Source: an uncultured Clostridia bacterium (GTDB taxonomy: Bacteria > Bacillota > Clostridia > Christensenellales > Borkfalkiaceae). From it: a stretch of DNA of 36,134 bases. Below, in pieces: positions 1-9,994 of the stretch (the stretch's first letter is position 1; every line of letters begins with the position of its first letter). The notes below the pieces were generated by a model. The model did no database searches. It saw nothing but the letters and a program-made list of their open reading frames with translations, and was not told the DNA's origin. The stretch covers positions 1 through 36,134 of the forward strand of contig CALVZM010000082.1 of assembly GCA_944372515.1 (NCBI GenBank), given 5' to 3'. A program made the translations under genes and the position numbers.

Positions 1-2372
1 ATAACACCTACAAGCATACCAAAACTTGCGGCGTGATCGAAGAGGACACGGCGTTCGGGCTAAAAAAGATCGCCGAGCCCATCGGGCTGGTCGCGGCGGT
101 CATCCCGACGACCAATCCCACTTCCACGGCAATTTTCAAGACGCTCATTGCCTTAAAGACCCGCAACGGCATCATCATCAGCCCGCACCCCCGCGCCAAA
201 AAATCGACCATCGCGGCGGCGAAAGTCGTGCTGGATGCCGCCGTCAAAGCGGGCGCGCCCGAGGGTATCATCGGCTGGATCGACGTGCCTTCCCTCGACA
301 TGACCAACACGCTCATGAAGGAAGCGGACATCATCCTTGCCACGGGCGGCCCCGGCATGGTCAAGAGCGCCTATTCTTCGGGCAAACCCGCCCTCGGCGT
401 CGGCGCGGGCAACACGCCTGCCATCATCGACGACACCGCGGACGTCAAGTTGGCGGTCAACTCCATCATCCACTCCAAGACCTTCGACAACGGCATGATC
501 TGCGCTTCCGAGCAGTCGGTTATCGTGCTCGACGAGGTGTATGAAGAGGTCAAGAAGGAATTTGCTTACCGCGGCTGCTATTTCTGCAACGAAGAGGAGA
601 AGAACAAGGTCCGTTCGACCATTCTCATCAACGGTGCGCTCAACGCCAAGATCGTCGGACAGAAGCCCGTTACCATCGCCAAACTCTGCGGTTTTGACAT
701 TCCCGAAGCGACCAAAGTGCTCGTCGGCGAAGTGGAGAGCGTGAACATCGAAGAGCCGTTCGCGCACGAAAAACTCTCTCCCGTCCTCGCCATGTACCGC
801 GCCAAGGATTTCGACGACGCCCTCGCCAAGGCGCAGCAACTCATTGCCGACGGCGGCATGGGACACACTTCCGCCATCTACATCGATCAGTTGACGCAGA
901 AGGAAAAGTTGGAAAAATGGGAAGCGTGCATGAAGACCTGCCGCATGCTCATCAACACGCCTTCTTCCCAGGGCGGTATCGGCGATCTCTATAACTTCAA
1001 ACTGACGCCTTCCCTGACCCTCGGCTGCGGTTCCTGGGGCGGCAACTCCGTCTCCGAAAACGTCGGCGTGAAGCACCTCATCAACATCAAGACCGTTGCG
1101 GAAAGGAGAGAAAACATGCTCTGGTTCAGAACCCCTCAGAAGGTATATCACAAGAAGGGCTGCCTGCCCGTCGCGCTTGCCGAACTCAAAGACGTCATGG
1201 GCAAGAAAAAGGCGTTCATCGTTACCGATAAATTCCTGTATGAGACCAACCGCATTCAGCCCATCACCGACAAACTCGACGAAATGGGCATTCGCTACAC
1301 CTGCTTTGCCGACGTCGAACCCGATCCTTCCCTCGACAGCGCGAAAGCGGGCGCCAAACTGATGGCGGAGTTCCAGCCCGACGTCATCATCGCCCTCGGC
1401 GGCGGTTCCGCCATGGACGCGGGCAAGATCATGTGGGTGCTCTATGAACATCCCGAAGTGGACTTCTATGACATGGCGATGCGGTTCATGGATATCCGCA
1501 AGCGCGTATATACCTTCCCCAAGATGGCCGCAAAGGCATATTTCGTCGCCATCCCGACCTCTTCGGGCACCGGCTCGGAAGTTACGCCGTTTGCCGTCAT
1601 CTCCGACAGGGCGACGGGCAACAAATATCCTTTGGCGGACTATGAACTGCTGCCCAACATGGCGATCGTGGATACTGATTTCATGATGACCCAGCCCAAG
1701 GGACTGACCGCCGCTTCGGGCATCGACGCGCTGACCCATGCCCTCGAAGCCTATGCTTCCGTCATGGCGACGCCGTACACCGACGGCGAAGCGCTCGTCG
1801 CCTGCAAACTCATCTTCAAATACCTGCCCCGCGCCTATGAAAACGGACTCAACGACCCCGAAGCGCGCGAAGGCATGGCGGACGCCGCTACCATGGCGGG
1901 TATCGCTTTTGCCAACGCCTTCCTCGGCGTGTGCCACTCCATGGCGCACAAGATGGGCGCCTTCCATCACATCCCGCACGGCATTGCCAATGCCCTGCTC
2001 ATTGAGGACGTCATTCGCTATAACAGTGCCGAAGTGCCGCCCAAGATGGGCACCTTCCCGCAGTATCAATACCCGCATACCCGTGCGAGATATGCCGAAG
2101 TCGCCGATTATCTCGGGCTTGGCGGCAAGAGCGAAGAGGCGAAAGTGGAGAACCTCATCAAGGCGATCGCCGAACTCAAAGCAAAGGTCGGCATCAAAAA
2201 GACGATGAAGGATTACGGCGTGGATGAGAAGTATTTCTTCGATACGCTCGACGAGATGAGCGAAAAGGCGTTTGACGACCAGTGCACGGGCGCCAACCCC
2301 CGCTATCCCCTGATCTCCGAGATCAAGGAGATGTACATCCGCAACAGCGGTTTCAAAGCGCCCAAGAAGTAA
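1..2372 (+). CDS. adhE: Bifunctional acetaldehyde-CoA/alcohol dehydrogenase AdhE, 5' end missing
   Basis: The protein reduces acetyl-CoA to acetaldehyde and then to ethanol with NADH, and forms cytoplasmic spirosome filaments in known relatives. The first complete codon is at position 3, and the frame is open to the window edge. About 789 residues are visible against roughly 870-890 in the family, so only some 80-90 N-terminal residues are off-window. The aldehyde dehydrogenase half carries the nucleophile cysteine in NGMICASEQ (Cys codon 501-503). A linker near 1090-1160 leads into an iron-dependent alcohol dehydrogenase half with ALGGGSAMDAGK, PTSSGTGSEVT and the metal-binding HSMAHKMGAFHHIPHG. 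Both halves look intact. A strong hairpin terminator follows at once, so the gene ends its transcription unit. The promoter is outside the window. The identification is very secure. Confidence 0.97.
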   Translation, partial: NTYKHTKTCGVIEEDTAFGLKKIAEPIGLVAAVIPTTNPTSTAIFKTLIALKTRNGIIISPHPRAKKSTIAAAKVVLDAAVKAGAPEGIIGWIDVPSLDMTNTLMKEADIILATGGPGMVKSAYSSGKPALGVGAGNTPAIIDDTADVKLAVNSIIHSKTFDNGMICASEQSVIVLDEVYEEVKKEFAYRGCYFCNEEEKNKVRSTILINGALNAKIVGQKPVTIAKLCGFDIPEATKVLVGEVESVNIEEPFAHEKLSPVLAMYRAKDFDDALAKAQQLIADGGMGHTSAIYIDQLTQKEKLEKWEACMKTCRMLINTPSSQGGIGDLYNFKLTPSLTLGCGSWGGNSVSENVGVKHLINIKTVAERRENMLWFRTPQKVYHKKGCLPVALAELKDVMGKKKAFIVTDKFLYETNRIQPITDKLDEMGIRYTCFADVEPDPSLDSAKAGAKLMAEFQPDVIIALGGGSAMDAGKIMWVLYEHPEVDFYDMAMRFMDIRKRVYTFPKMAAKAYFVAIPTSSGTGSEVTPFAVISDRATGNKYPLADYELLPNMAIVDTDFMMTQPKGLTAASGIDALTHALEAYASVMATPYTDGEALVACKLIFKYLPRAYENGLNDPEAREGMADAATMAGIAFANAFLGVCHSMAHKMGAFHHIPHGIANALLIEDVIRYNSAEVPPKMGTFPQYQYPHTRARYAEVADYLGLGGKSEEAKVENLIKAIAELKAKVGIKKTMKDYGVDEKYFFDTLDEMSEKAFDDQCTGANPRYPLISEIKEMYIRNSGFKAPKK

Positions 2373-2394
2373 GTGGTGCAAAAAGAGAAAACGG

Positions 2395-2424
2395 GGTCCC
2401 GCGAGATTTCTCGCGGGACCTTTT
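2395..2424 (+). terminator. Intrinsic terminator of adhE
   Basis: A 12-base inverted repeat (GGTCCCGCGAGA, 2395-2406, and its complement, 2409-2420) is followed by TTTTCC. It begins 22 bp after the adhE stop codon. Confidence 0.85.
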
Positions 2425-2581
2425 CCGTTCGTACATACGCAAAACATCCGCCTGTGGTTTTTTTGCAAGGTTTTGCGGACTGCATACGGCAAGGGCTCCG
2501 AAAAAAGGAACAAAGGAGCGGCTTGTCCGTGTGCGGCGGGGATGTATCATATCACAAGACCGTTTCCGTCTTTTTTCCCGA

Positions 2582-2610
2582 TTGACAAATTTTTCCGTTG
2601 GCGGTATAAT
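2582..2610 (+). promoter_or_regulatory. Sigma-A promoter of the YfhO-family gene
   Basis: TTGACA at 2582-2587 and TATAAT at 2605-2610 both match consensus, with a 17-bp spacer. Transcription would start near 2617, giving a leader of about 50 bases. Confidence 0.88.
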
Positions 2611-2667
2611 AAAAGGGAACGGGCGGCGTTTTATCGCCATCGTCCGCCCGTCGGAAGAGGAGACCGC

Positions 2668-5628
2668 ATGACCCGCATTTTGCTCAGTGAATCACACCCG
2701 CGCCTGCACCGCGCGCTCTCATTCGTCGTTCCGCTCGCCGTTTGCGCCGCTTTGATCGTCGCTATATACGTCGGCATGCTGTACGCCTATAACGTCTTTC
2801 CGTTTTCGGACAGGACGGCGTCTCAATATGACCTGCTGGCGCAGATCGTGCCGTATGCGGAGCATCTCTTCGACGTCGCCAAAGGGGAAGCGTCCCTTTT
2901 TTACAGCGTCCGCGTCGGCGGGGGCATGGATGTGTTCGGCATTCTGATGTATTGTCTTCTCAGTCCGTTCACCTTTCTGTTCTTTCTGTTCGGGGAGGGG
3001 AATGTCTATTATGCGGCGTCGGTGATGGTGCCCGCCAAGTTGATCTGCGTCGCGGCGGCGGCGCTGGTCATGATGCGCGTGCGCTTTGGCGGCATGTCTT
3101 CGTTTCTGACCGTGCCCGTCGCCGTGTTATATGCCTTCTGTGGCTTTACCTTCGTCGCCAACACCTACATCAATTGGATGGATCTGCTCATGTATATGCC
3201 TCTGGCGGTGCTGGCGTTCGGGCATATGCGCCGCACGGGGAAGGTCCGCCTGCTCGCCTGCGTCATCGCCGCCTGCATTTACACCTGTTTCTCCCTCTTC
3301 TGTTTTTCCATGTTTGTGAGTTATCCCGTCTGCATCGCTTACGGTTTGCTCGCCCTGCCGCGGGAAGAGAGAAAGGGATATTTTTTCCGCATTTCCCTGG
3401 CATATCTCTGCGGCATTCTGGCGGCGTTTCCGGTCATGGTACCGTCCTTAATTGCCTTTCTTCGTTCGGGACGCGGCGGGGATATCTTTGAATTCCTGTG
3501 GGCTTCCACCAATTTCAACTCCTATCAGCAGAAGTTTTCCTACATCCTGAGCGACGCTCTCTTCGTGCTGCTCGTTGCGGTATATTTCATACGGACCCGT
3601 TTTCGCACCCGCAAAAGCCGTTTTCTGGGCGTGGCGGCGTTGCTCATCATGATGCCCGTGCTCGTGGACGAGGTGTGCAAATTCATGAATATGGGCAGTT
3701 ATCTTGCCTATGCCCTGCGCTTCGGGTTCCTCAATGCGATTTATGAACTGTATGTTTCCTGCCTGGTGCTGGAAAGGGTGCGTTTCGGGGCATTTCCCGC
3801 GGGCGGACGGGCGGACGGGCTTTTGCCCTCTCCTGCGGCCGCTTCGGGCGGCGGGACGGTCTTTTTGCGGGAGAAGGGCGGGGGCATGTCCGCTTTGACG
3901 GGGAAAAAGGAAACGGGGAAAAACCGTTTGGAACAAGGGGCGGGTTCTTCGTTGCGGGAAAGCGCGCCGATGGGAAAGCGGGAGTGCGTCTTTTTTCTCC
4001 TGCTCGTCGTTTTCAGCCTTCTGACGCTTGCGGCGATCTATCTGACCTATTGCGTCGTCAGCGGCGGGGGCGGTTTTGATTTTTCCTTTTGGCCCGCGCT
4101 GGATTCGGCGTTTCAATGGCTGACGGACGCGAGCGCGGGGTACGCCTCTTCTTTTGCGCATTCGCTCGGGGGATTGGGCGGCGTCGCCGTCATCTTCGGC
4201 GCCGTTGCGCTGGCGTGCATTCCCGCCATGCTCTTTTACAGATTGCGCCTTGTGCGCCTGCAATTCATCTATCCGTGCGTGGCGGCGGTCCTGTTGGCGC
4301 AGACCGTTTTTCTCGGCGCCCAACTCGTCGGCGGCAACGTGTTCAATCCAGTCCGCTACAACGAATATAATTCCCTCTGTGAGCAGGTCATGACCGCAGA
4401 GGACGAGCGCGGGCACATCCGCATCAAGGACTACGGCGCCTATCTCAGCGACAACCAGACGCTCATCACGGACACGGCTTCCGGCAGTTTCTTCTCGTCG
4501 GTCGCCGATGCGGACAACTATGCGTTCAACGAAGTGTTCGGCTACAACGGCAACGACATCAACGCCTTGAAGAGCGGCGGCGGCACGGTGTTCGGCGATT
4601 GCCTTCTGGGGTATAAATATTATTTCTATCAGACCGAATACGGCGGGTCGCTCGGACGCGAATATCTTCGGAAAGCGGCGCAGGAGACCCACTTCGCGAT
4701 GTATGAGAACACGATCGTCTTTCCCTCCGCCTTTACCCTTTCCGATGCGGACATGGGTGTGGTCGCCGATTATGACAGTTATTTTGAGAACATGCAGGGT
4801 CTTTATGAATTTCTCGGCGGGGAAAGGGAAGTTTTCACCACCTATGACATCCCGTCTTCGGACGTGAGTTATTCGACCGCGACCGATCCCGAAACGGGCA
4901 GGACGTATGAAACGGTATTCGTTAAGGTGCGCATCCGCGAATCGGGGGACATCTCTTTCTTTTCGCAACTGCCGAAAGACAAGGGCATCCGCTTTTACAC
5001 GAGCAGCATTCGGAATTCCTTCGATATCTCTCAGGTCAAGACGTATTCCTATCACGACAAGGCGCCCGGAAGTTGGTATTATATGTATCTGTACAGCACC
5101 GACCCGTCTTACCGTCTGACCGTGGAGGAAGTCAGGCGCAGTTGTTCGATTAAAATCATTTCGGTGGATACGCTGGCGGCGCTTTCCGAAGCCCTTTGGG
5201 CGCGGGCGGCGGAGTATACGGTGAAAAACGACCTCTTTTCCACGACGTATGCCGCCGAAGTTACCGCCGACGCGGGGGAATATCTGTTCCTGAATTCCGT
5301 TGCCGTCAAGGGGATGCGGGCATACGTCAACGGGCGCGAGGTCGAACTCGTCGGGAACGGGCTGAACATGCTCCTTCTCCCCCTCGAAGCGGGGAAGAAC
5401 GAAGTGGAGATCGTCTATGTCTCGCCCTATCCCGTCTACGGGCTGATCGCCGCCGTCCTTTCGCTGACGGCGCTCGTTGTCCTTGCGTTCATTCTGAAAA
5501 AGAAGGAGCGGGTGCACGCCCTTGAAAAGCCGGTCGCCGCAATGTCGGTCGCGCTGGCGGCGGTCGTCGTCGCCGTGTTCATGCTTCTGCCCACAGCCGC
5601 GTTCATCGTCAAACTGTTGGTGTGGTAA
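2668..5628 (+). CDS. YfhO-family multi-pass membrane protein
   Basis: This is a large integral membrane protein of 986 residues. I chose ATG 2668 because AGAGGAG lies just upstream and the promoter ends at 2610; the open frame extends further back, but only through the leader. The N-terminal half has many hydrophobic segments (for example residues 17-40, 90-115, 125-145 and 160-180). A polytopic block is followed by an extracytoplasmic domain and a last membrane pair near the C-terminus, as in Bacillus YfhO. In Gram-positive bacteria YfhO proteins are tied to lipoteichoic-acid glycosylation and resemble GT-C glycosyltransferases; that role is inferred here. The conserved early DRTASQYDLLAQIVPY block fits the family. 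Residues about 371-437 form a Gly/Ala/Lys-rich loop that accounts for much of the extra length over the usual 860-900. The gene probably shares a transcript with the downstream cca. Confidence 0.85.
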   Translation: MTRILLSESHPRLHRALSFVVPLAVCAALIVAIYVGMLYAYNVFPFSDRTASQYDLLAQIVPYAEHLFDVAKGEASLFYSVRVGGGMDVFGILMYCLLSPFTFLFFLFGEGNVYYAASVMVPAKLICVAAAALVMMRVRFGGMSSFLTVPVAVLYAFCGFTFVANTYINWMDLLMYMPLAVLAFGHMRRTGKVRLLACVIAACIYTCFSLFCFSMFVSYPVCIAYGLLALPREERKGYFFRISLAYLCGILAAFPVMVPSLIAFLRSGRGGDIFEFLWASTNFNSYQQKFSYILSDALFVLLVAVYFIRTRFRTRKSRFLGVAALLIMMPVLVDEVCKFMNMGSYLAYALRFGFLNAIYELYVSCLVLERVRFGAFPAGGRADGLLPSPAAASGGGTVFLREKGGGMSALTGKKETGKNRLEQGAGSSLRESAPMGKRECVFFLLLVVFSLLTLAAIYLTYCVVSGGGGFDFSFWPALDSAFQWLTDASAGYASSFAHSLGGLGGVAVIFGAVALACIPAMLFYRLRLVRLQFIYPCVAAVLLAQTVFLGAQLVGGNVFNPVRYNEYNSLCEQVMTAEDERGHIRIKDYGAYLSDNQTLITDTASGSFFSSVADADNYAFNEVFGYNGNDINALKSGGGTVFGDCLLGYKYYFYQTEYGGSLGREYLRKAAQETHFAMYENTIVFPSAFTLSDADMGVVADYDSYFENMQGLYEFLGGEREVFTTYDIPSSDVSYSTATDPETGRTYETVFVKVRIRESGDISFFSQLPKDKGIRFYTSSIRNSFDISQVKTYSYHDKAPGSWYYMYLYSTDPSYRLTVEEVRRSCSIKIISVDTLAALSEALWARAAEYTVKNDLFSTTYAAEVTADAGEYLFLNSVAVKGMRAYVNGREVELVGNGLNMLLLPLEAGKNEVEIVYVSPYPVYGLIAAVLSLTALVVLAFILKKKERVHALEKPVAAMSVALAAVVVAVFMLLPTAAFIVKLLVW

Positions 5629-5637
5629 TCCGCCTTG

Positions 5638-5671
5638 CCCCTTTCCCGTCGAGAAAAAACGGTGAAAGGGG
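5638..5671 (+). other. Hairpin between the YfhO gene and cca
   Basis: A 12-bp stem pairs 5638-5649 with 5659-5671, with one bulged T and an A-rich loop. No T-tract follows, so it does not look like a terminator. It could affect mRNA stability or translation of cca, whose ATG is 32 bases further on. Confidence 0.5.
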
Positions 5672-5702
5672 TCGCAGGAAAGGGCGGAAAGAGGAAAAAG
5701 CC

Positions 5703-7118
5703 ATGGAGAGATTGATTCCCGAAAAATTGAAGGCGCTCGCCGCCGTCCTGCCCGTGCCGCTCTATGTTGTGGGCGGCAGCGTGCGCGATTTTCTGGCGGG
5801 GCATGCCCGTGAAAAGGGGGATTTTGCCGATTGGGACGTCTGCGCCCCGCTGGCGGGCGACGTCTTTGCCGCGGCGGCAAAAAAGTGCGGCTTTTCCGTG
5901 CGGGCGGTCTATGCCAACACGGGCACCGTCAAACTGACGGACGAAGCGGGGACGGGTGTGGAGTTCTCCTCTTTCCGTTCGGATGAATATGTCCGCGGCA
6001 CGCACACGCCCGCCGCCGTCTTTTTCACGGAGAACATCCTGCTTGACGCCGCGCGGCGGGACTTCACCTGCAACGCCGTCTATTACGACATCGGGGCGCA
6101 AAAGTTCGTCGATCCGCTCGGCGGCATGGCGGACATTGCCGCCAAGCGCGTGCGGACGGTCCGCGAAAGCGGGCGGGTGTTCGGCGAGGACGGTCTGCGC
6201 CTTCTGCGGCTGGCGCGGCAGTGCGGACAGTTGGGCTTTCAAGCCGACGAGGCGACCTTGCGCGGCGCGCGGGAAAATGCCGCGCTGATCGACGACATTG
6301 CCGCGGAGCGCGTCTTTTTTGAACTCGACCTGATGCTGCGCGCCGACGAAAAATACGGCGTGCGGGACGGGCAGTATCGAGCGCTGCGTTTGCTGGACGA
6401 AACGCGGGTGCTCGACAGGGTCCTGCCCGCGCTGGCGGCGGGCAGGGGCATGGAACAGCCCGCCGCCTTTCATGCCCACGACGTGCTGGAACATTCCCTG
6501 CGGTGCGTGCTCTATGCGCCCCCGTCCGTGCGCTGGGCGGCGCTGCTGCACGACGTGGGAAAGCCCTTCTGCAAATTGCGCGACGGCAATTTTCATCGGC
6601 ATCCCGAGGAAGGCGCCGTCCTTGCCGACGGGATATTCCGCCGCCTGAAAGCGCCTTCCCGCCTGCGGGAACGCACGTGCGAACTCGTTCTTCTGCACAT
6701 GTACGACATGCGCTGCGACACCCGCGAGAGAAAACTCAGACGGTTTTTATCTGCGCATTTTTCCCTGCTCGACGATCTCATCGCGCTCAAACAGGCAGAC
6801 TGGTCGGCGTGCAAGGACGACCTCTCTTTTGCGCCCGCGGCGCTGCGATGGAGGGGCGTGCTCGCGCAGATGCGCGCGGAGGGCGTTCCCTTTTCCCTAA
6901 GGGAACTGCAATTGAACGGAAAGGAACTGTTGGAAGGGGGCATGCCCGCAAAATATGTGGGAAAGGTATTGCATGCTCTTCTTCTGCACTGCGCCGCCGA
7001 TCCGCAGGATAACCGCGCCGACCGCCTGCGGAAGATCGCCGTCGGGATCTGCAACGACCTGCGCGCCGCAGACGGGGCGCGGGGGGATGCGCCCGCCACA
7101 AAAAAGGAAGGGGGATAA
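5703..7118 (+). CDS. cca: CCA-type tRNA nucleotidyltransferase with HD domain
   Basis: This class II nucleotidyltransferase of 471 residues probably adds or repairs the 3' CCA end of tRNAs. Some bacteria split this job between A-adding and CC-adding enzymes, and sequence reading alone cannot exclude that here. The head domain has GGSVRD at residues 24-29 and the metal-binding pair Asp43/Asp45 in DWD. It continues with RRDFTCNAVYYD and the nucleotide-selecting region around EDGLRLLRLAR. The C-terminal half contains an HD phosphohydrolase motif (His283-Asp284 in LLHDVGKP), a common extra domain in this family. ATG 5703 was chosen over an in-frame upstream GTG at 5622, which overlaps the previous stop. 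AAAGAGG sits before 5703. No promoter is visible in the 74-bp gap, so it is likely co-transcribed with the YfhO gene. Confidence 0.9.
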   Translation: MERLIPEKLKALAAVLPVPLYVVGGSVRDFLAGHAREKGDFADWDVCAPLAGDVFAAAAKKCGFSVRAVYANTGTVKLTDEAGTGVEFSSFRSDEYVRGTHTPAAVFFTENILLDAARRDFTCNAVYYDIGAQKFVDPLGGMADIAAKRVRTVRESGRVFGEDGLRLLRLARQCGQLGFQADEATLRGARENAALIDDIAAERVFFELDLMLRADEKYGVRDGQYRALRLLDETRVLDRVLPALAAGRGMEQPAAFHAHDVLEHSLRCVLYAPPSVRWAALLHDVGKPFCKLRDGNFHRHPEEGAVLADGIFRRLKAPSRLRERTCELVLLHMYDMRCDTRERKLRRFLSAHFSLLDDLIALKQADWSACKDDLSFAPAALRWRGVLAQMRAEGVPFSLRELQLNGKELLEGGMPAKYVGKVLHALLLHCAADPQDNRADRLRKIAVGICNDLRAADGARGDAPATKKEGG

Positions 7119-7129
7119 GGAACGCGCGC

Positions 7130-7147
7130 CCGCGGGAGTACCCGCGG
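7130..7147 (+). other. GC hairpin just after cca
   Basis: A perfect 7-bp stem, CCGCGGG/CCCGCGG with an AGTA loop, starts 11 bp after the cca stop. A T-run follows only after about 10 bases, so it may support termination together with the next hairpin. Confidence 0.45.
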
Positions 7148-7175
7148 CAGGGCATCCTTTTTTTAAGAAATTTTT

Positions 7176-7210
7176 CCGTCCGTTCGCCGCAACGGGCGGT
7201 TTTTCTTTTT
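7176..7210 (+). terminator. Intrinsic terminator of the YfhO-cca unit
   Basis: CCGTCCGTT (7176-7184) pairs with AACGGGCGG (7191-7199), with one G-T pair, and is followed by a long T-rich run. Confidence 0.8.
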
Positions 7211-7243
7211 TTCGGCGCTGTTTTTTTTATGTTTTTTGTTTAG

Positions 7244-7271
7244 AACGTCAAAATCGGTTTAAGAATAGAAT
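7244..7271 (+). promoter_or_regulatory. Candidate control region of clpB
   Basis: AACGTCAAAAT at 7244-7254 also occurs upstream of hsp20 on the opposite strand relative to its gene. The motif lies within CGTCAAA-N3-GGTTTAA (7246-7262), a degenerate match to the tandem heptads bound by CtsR. A possible -10 TAGAAT is at 7266-7271, but no good -35 is visible. No CIRCE element (the HrcA site) is present. Confidence 0.3.
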
Positions 7272-7297
7272 AAAAAGAAAACGAGGAAGTGATGTAT

Positions 7298-9910
7298 ATG
7301 AACGCAGAAAAATTTACCCGAAAGGCACTCGAAGCGGTGCAGGACGCCCAGCGCATCGCGGGTGAAAACGGCAATCAGCGGCTCGAACAGGTGCACCTTT
7401 TGCAGGCGCTCTTGTCCGCCGAGGACGGGCTCATCCCCAAACTGCTCTCCCGCATGGGCGCCGATCCCGCCGCCCTCTCGCGCGCAGCGGAGCAAAACAT
7501 AAATGCCATGCCCAAGATCAGCGGGGGAAACGGTCAGTTATACCTTTCGAGCGAACTTTCCCGCGCCCTCGACGAGGCGGAAAAACAGATGTCCGCCATG
7601 AAGGATTCCTATATCTCCGTGGAACATCTGATGCTCGCGCTCTTTGAACAGCCCGACAAGACGGTCAAAGAACTCTTCCGTCGGTTCGATTTACAGAAAA
7701 ACGCCTTTTTGCAAGCCCTGCGGGAAGTGCGCGGCAGCGCGCAGGTCAATTCGGACAACCCCGAGGATACGTATGACGTGCTGAACAAATACGGCACCGA
7801 TCTCGTGGAGCGGGCGCGGCAGCACAAACTCGACCCCGTCATCGGGCGGGACGAGGAGATCCGCAACGTCATCCGCATTCTCTCCCGCAAGAGCAAAAAC
7901 AACCCCGTCCTCATCGGCGAAGCGGGCGTCGGCAAGACGGCGATCGCCGAGGGGCTCGCCATCCGCATCATGCAGGGGGACGTGCCCGATTCCATCAAGG
8001 ACAGAAAGGTCTTTTCTTTGGACATGGGTGCCCTCATTGCGGGTGCCAAATTCCGCGGCGAGTTTGAAGAACGGCTCAAAGCCGTCCTCAACGAGGTCAA
8101 AAAGAGCGAGGGGAAGATCATCCTCTTCATCGACGAACTGCACACCATCGTGGGTGCGGGGAAGTCGGACGGCGCCATGGATGCGGGCAACCTCTTAAAG
8201 CCCATGCTGGCGCGCGGGGAACTGCACTGCATCGGCGCGACGACGCTGGACGAGTACCGGAAATACATCGAAAAAGACCCTGCGCTCGAACGTCGGTTCC
8301 AGCCCGTCATGGTGGACGAACCGTCCGTCGAGGACACCATTTCCATCCTGCGCGGGCTCAAAGAGCGCTATGAAGTCTTTCACGGCGTCAAGATCCAGGA
8401 CAACGCCCTCATCGCCGCGGCGACCCTCTCCAACCGTTACATCACGGACCGGTTCCTGCCCGACAAAGCCATCGACCTCGTGGACGAGGCGTGCGCCCTC
8501 ATCAAGACGGAAATGCAGTCCATGCCCGCGGAGATGGACGAGGCGTCGCGCAAGATCATGCAACTTGAAATCGAGGAGAACGCCTTAAAGAAGGAGACGG
8601 ACGAACTGACCGTTTCGCGCTTGAAGGAATTGCAGAAAGAACTTGCCGCGCTCCGCGAGGAGTATGCGGGCATGAAGGCGAAGTGGCTCGAAGAAAAGGA
8701 ATCGATCGGCAAGGGGCAGAAACTCCGCGAGCAGATCGAAAAGGCAAACGCCGATCTGGAAACGGCAAAGCGCAACGCCAATTACGACGAGGCGGGGCGG
8801 CTGGAATACGGCGTGCTGCCCGACCTGAAAAAACAACTCGCCGAATATGAACACAAACAGTCCGGCGGCAAGGAAAACGCCTTGCTGCGCGATAAGGTTA
8901 CCGAAGAGGAGATCGCCCGCATCATCGGGCGCTGGACGGGCATCCCCGTTTCCAGGCTGATGGAGGGCGAGCGCGAAAAACTTTTGCGCCTGCCCGAAAC
9001 GCTGCACAAACACGTCATCGGTCAGGACGAGGCGGTGCAGAAGGTCTCCGATGCCATCCTGCGTTCCCGCGCGGGCATCGCCGATCCCCGCCGCCCGATC
9101 GGTTCCTTCCTGTTCCTGGGTCCCACGGGCGTGGGCAAGACCGAACTTGCCAAGACGCTGGCGCGCTCCCTTTTCGACGACGAAAAGAACCTTGTGCGCA
9201 TAGACATGTCCGAATATATGGAAAAATTCAGTGTGTCCCGTCTGATCGGCGCGCCCCCCGGATACGTGGGGTATGACGAGGGCGGTCAACTCACCGAAGC
9301 GGTGCGCAGGAAGCCCTATTGCGTCATCCTGTTCGACGAGATCGAAAAGGCGCATCCCGACGTGTTCAACATTCTTTTGCAGGTGCTTGACGACGGGCGC
9401 ATTACGGACAGCCAGGGCCGCACGGTCGATTTCAAGAATACCGTCATCATCCTGACGTCCAACCTCGGCTCGCAGTTCATTCTGGAAGGCATCGACGAGG
9501 ACACGCACGAGATCCTGCCGCAGGCGCGGGAAGAGGTCAACGCATTGCTCAAACGCTCCTTCCGTCCCGAATTTCTGAACCGCCTCGACGAGATCGTGTT
9601 CTATAAGCCGCTCTCCGAAGAGGACATCGCGGGCATCGTCGGGCTCTTGCTGGACGACCTCAGAGCGCGGCTTGCGGAAAAGCAACTCACGCTGGAAATC
9701 ACCGACCGTGCCAAAAATTACATCGCGGAAAACGGCTATGACCCCGTGTACGGCGCGCGTCCGTTGAAACGCTACCTGCAAAACACGTTGGAAAACGCGC
9801 TTGCGCGGTTCATCATCGCGGGGAAATGCGCGGCGGGCGACACGCTCGGGGTGGACGTCGGCAAGGACGGTCTGACGGTGGAAAGAAAAGAAGCGGGATC
9901 CGTTGCTTGA
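7298..9910 (+). CDS. clpB: ATP-dependent chaperone ClpB
   Basis: ClpB is a hexameric AAA+ disaggregase that threads aggregated proteins through its pore and works with DnaK. The 870 residues match the family length. An N-terminal substrate domain (about 1-145) precedes AAA-1, with Walker A GEAGVGKT at 207-214 and Walker [11 protein letters not shown]. The coiled-coil middle domain covers roughly 405-525 and is rich in Glu, Lys and Leu. AAA-2 has Walker A GPTGVGKT at 608-615 and Walker [14 protein letters not shown]. This middle domain separates ClpB from ClpC and ClpA. Start codons GTG 7289, ATG 7292 and ATG 7298 are all in frame. I chose 7298 because the protein then begins MNAEKFT like its relatives and the AGGA site is 10 bases away; 7292 remains possible. 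The gene stands alone between two terminators. Confidence 0.96.
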   Translation: MNAEKFTRKALEAVQDAQRIAGENGNQRLEQVHLLQALLSAEDGLIPKLLSRMGADPAALSRAAEQNINAMPKISGGNGQLYLSSELSRALDEAEKQMSAMKDSYISVEHLMLALFEQPDKTVKELFRRFDLQKNAFLQALREVRGSAQVNSDNPEDTYDVLNKYGTDLVERARQHKLDPVIGRDEEIRNVIRILSRKSKNNPVLIGEAGVGKTAIAEGLAIRIMQGDVPDSIKDRKVFSLDMGALIAGAKFRGEFEERLKAVLNEVKKSEGKIILFIDELHTIVGAGKSDGAMDAGNLLKPMLARGELHCIGATTLDEYRKYIEKDPALERRFQPVMVDEPSVEDTISILRGLKERYEVFHGVKIQDNALIAAATLSNRYITDRFLPDKAIDLVDEACALIKTEMQSMPAEMDEASRKIMQLEIEENALKKETDELTVSRLKELQKELAALREEYAGMKAKWLEEKESIGKGQKLREQIEKANADLETAKRNANYDEAGRLEYGVLPDLKKQLAEYEHKQSGGKENALLRDKVTEEEIARIIGRWTGIPVSRLMEGEREKLLRLPETLHKHVIGQDEAVQKVSDAILRSRAGIADPRRPIGSFLFLGPTGVGKTELAKTLARSLFDDEKNLVRIDMSEYMEKFSVSRLIGAPPGYVGYDEGGQLTEAVRRKPYCVILFDEIEKAHPDVFNILLQVLDDGRITDSQGRTVDFKNTVIILTSNLGSQFILEGIDEDTHEILPQAREEVNALLKRSFRPEFLNRLDEIVFYKPLSEEDIAGIVGLLLDDLRARLAEKQLTLEITDRAKNYIAENGYDPVYGARPLKRYLQNTLENALARFIIAGKCAAGDTLGVDVGKDGLTVERKEAGSVA

Positions 9911-9948
9911 CAACGCGGACAAAAGAAACGCGGGCTTTAAGCCTGCGG

Positions 9949-9984
9949 GCGGGCGAAAGAATTCTTTCGCCCGCAATTTTTTTT
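9949..9984 (+). terminator. Intrinsic terminator of clpB
   Basis: A perfect palindrome, 9949-9974, centred on GAATTC, is followed by AA and eight Ts. Confidence 0.9.
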
Positions 9985-9994
9985 GCCATATTGT

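Larger units (their letters stand above)
2373..2667. other. Intergenic region between adhE and the YfhO gene
   Basis: These 295 bp hold the adhE terminator, then about 150 bp in which I see no gene or clear structure, then the promoter and ribosome site of the next gene. A short inverted repeat, AAGAC/GTCTT followed by Ts near 2560-2577, is too weak to call a terminator. Confidence 0.6.

Noticed and set aside
153..2513. Very long open frame on the minus strand opposite adhE (786 codons)
   Set aside because: Its protein has no recognisable domain and lies fully antisense to a clear gene. High GC and codon bias in this genome leave the opposite frame free of stops. The same holds for the long minus-strand frames opposite the YfhO gene (3448-5880), thrC (32845-34728), prfA (28947-30542) and the whiA/PHP region (14231-16111).
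7246..7262. A firm CtsR operator before clpB
   Set aside because: Only the first heptad fits well and the second has two mismatches, so I report only a candidate motif.
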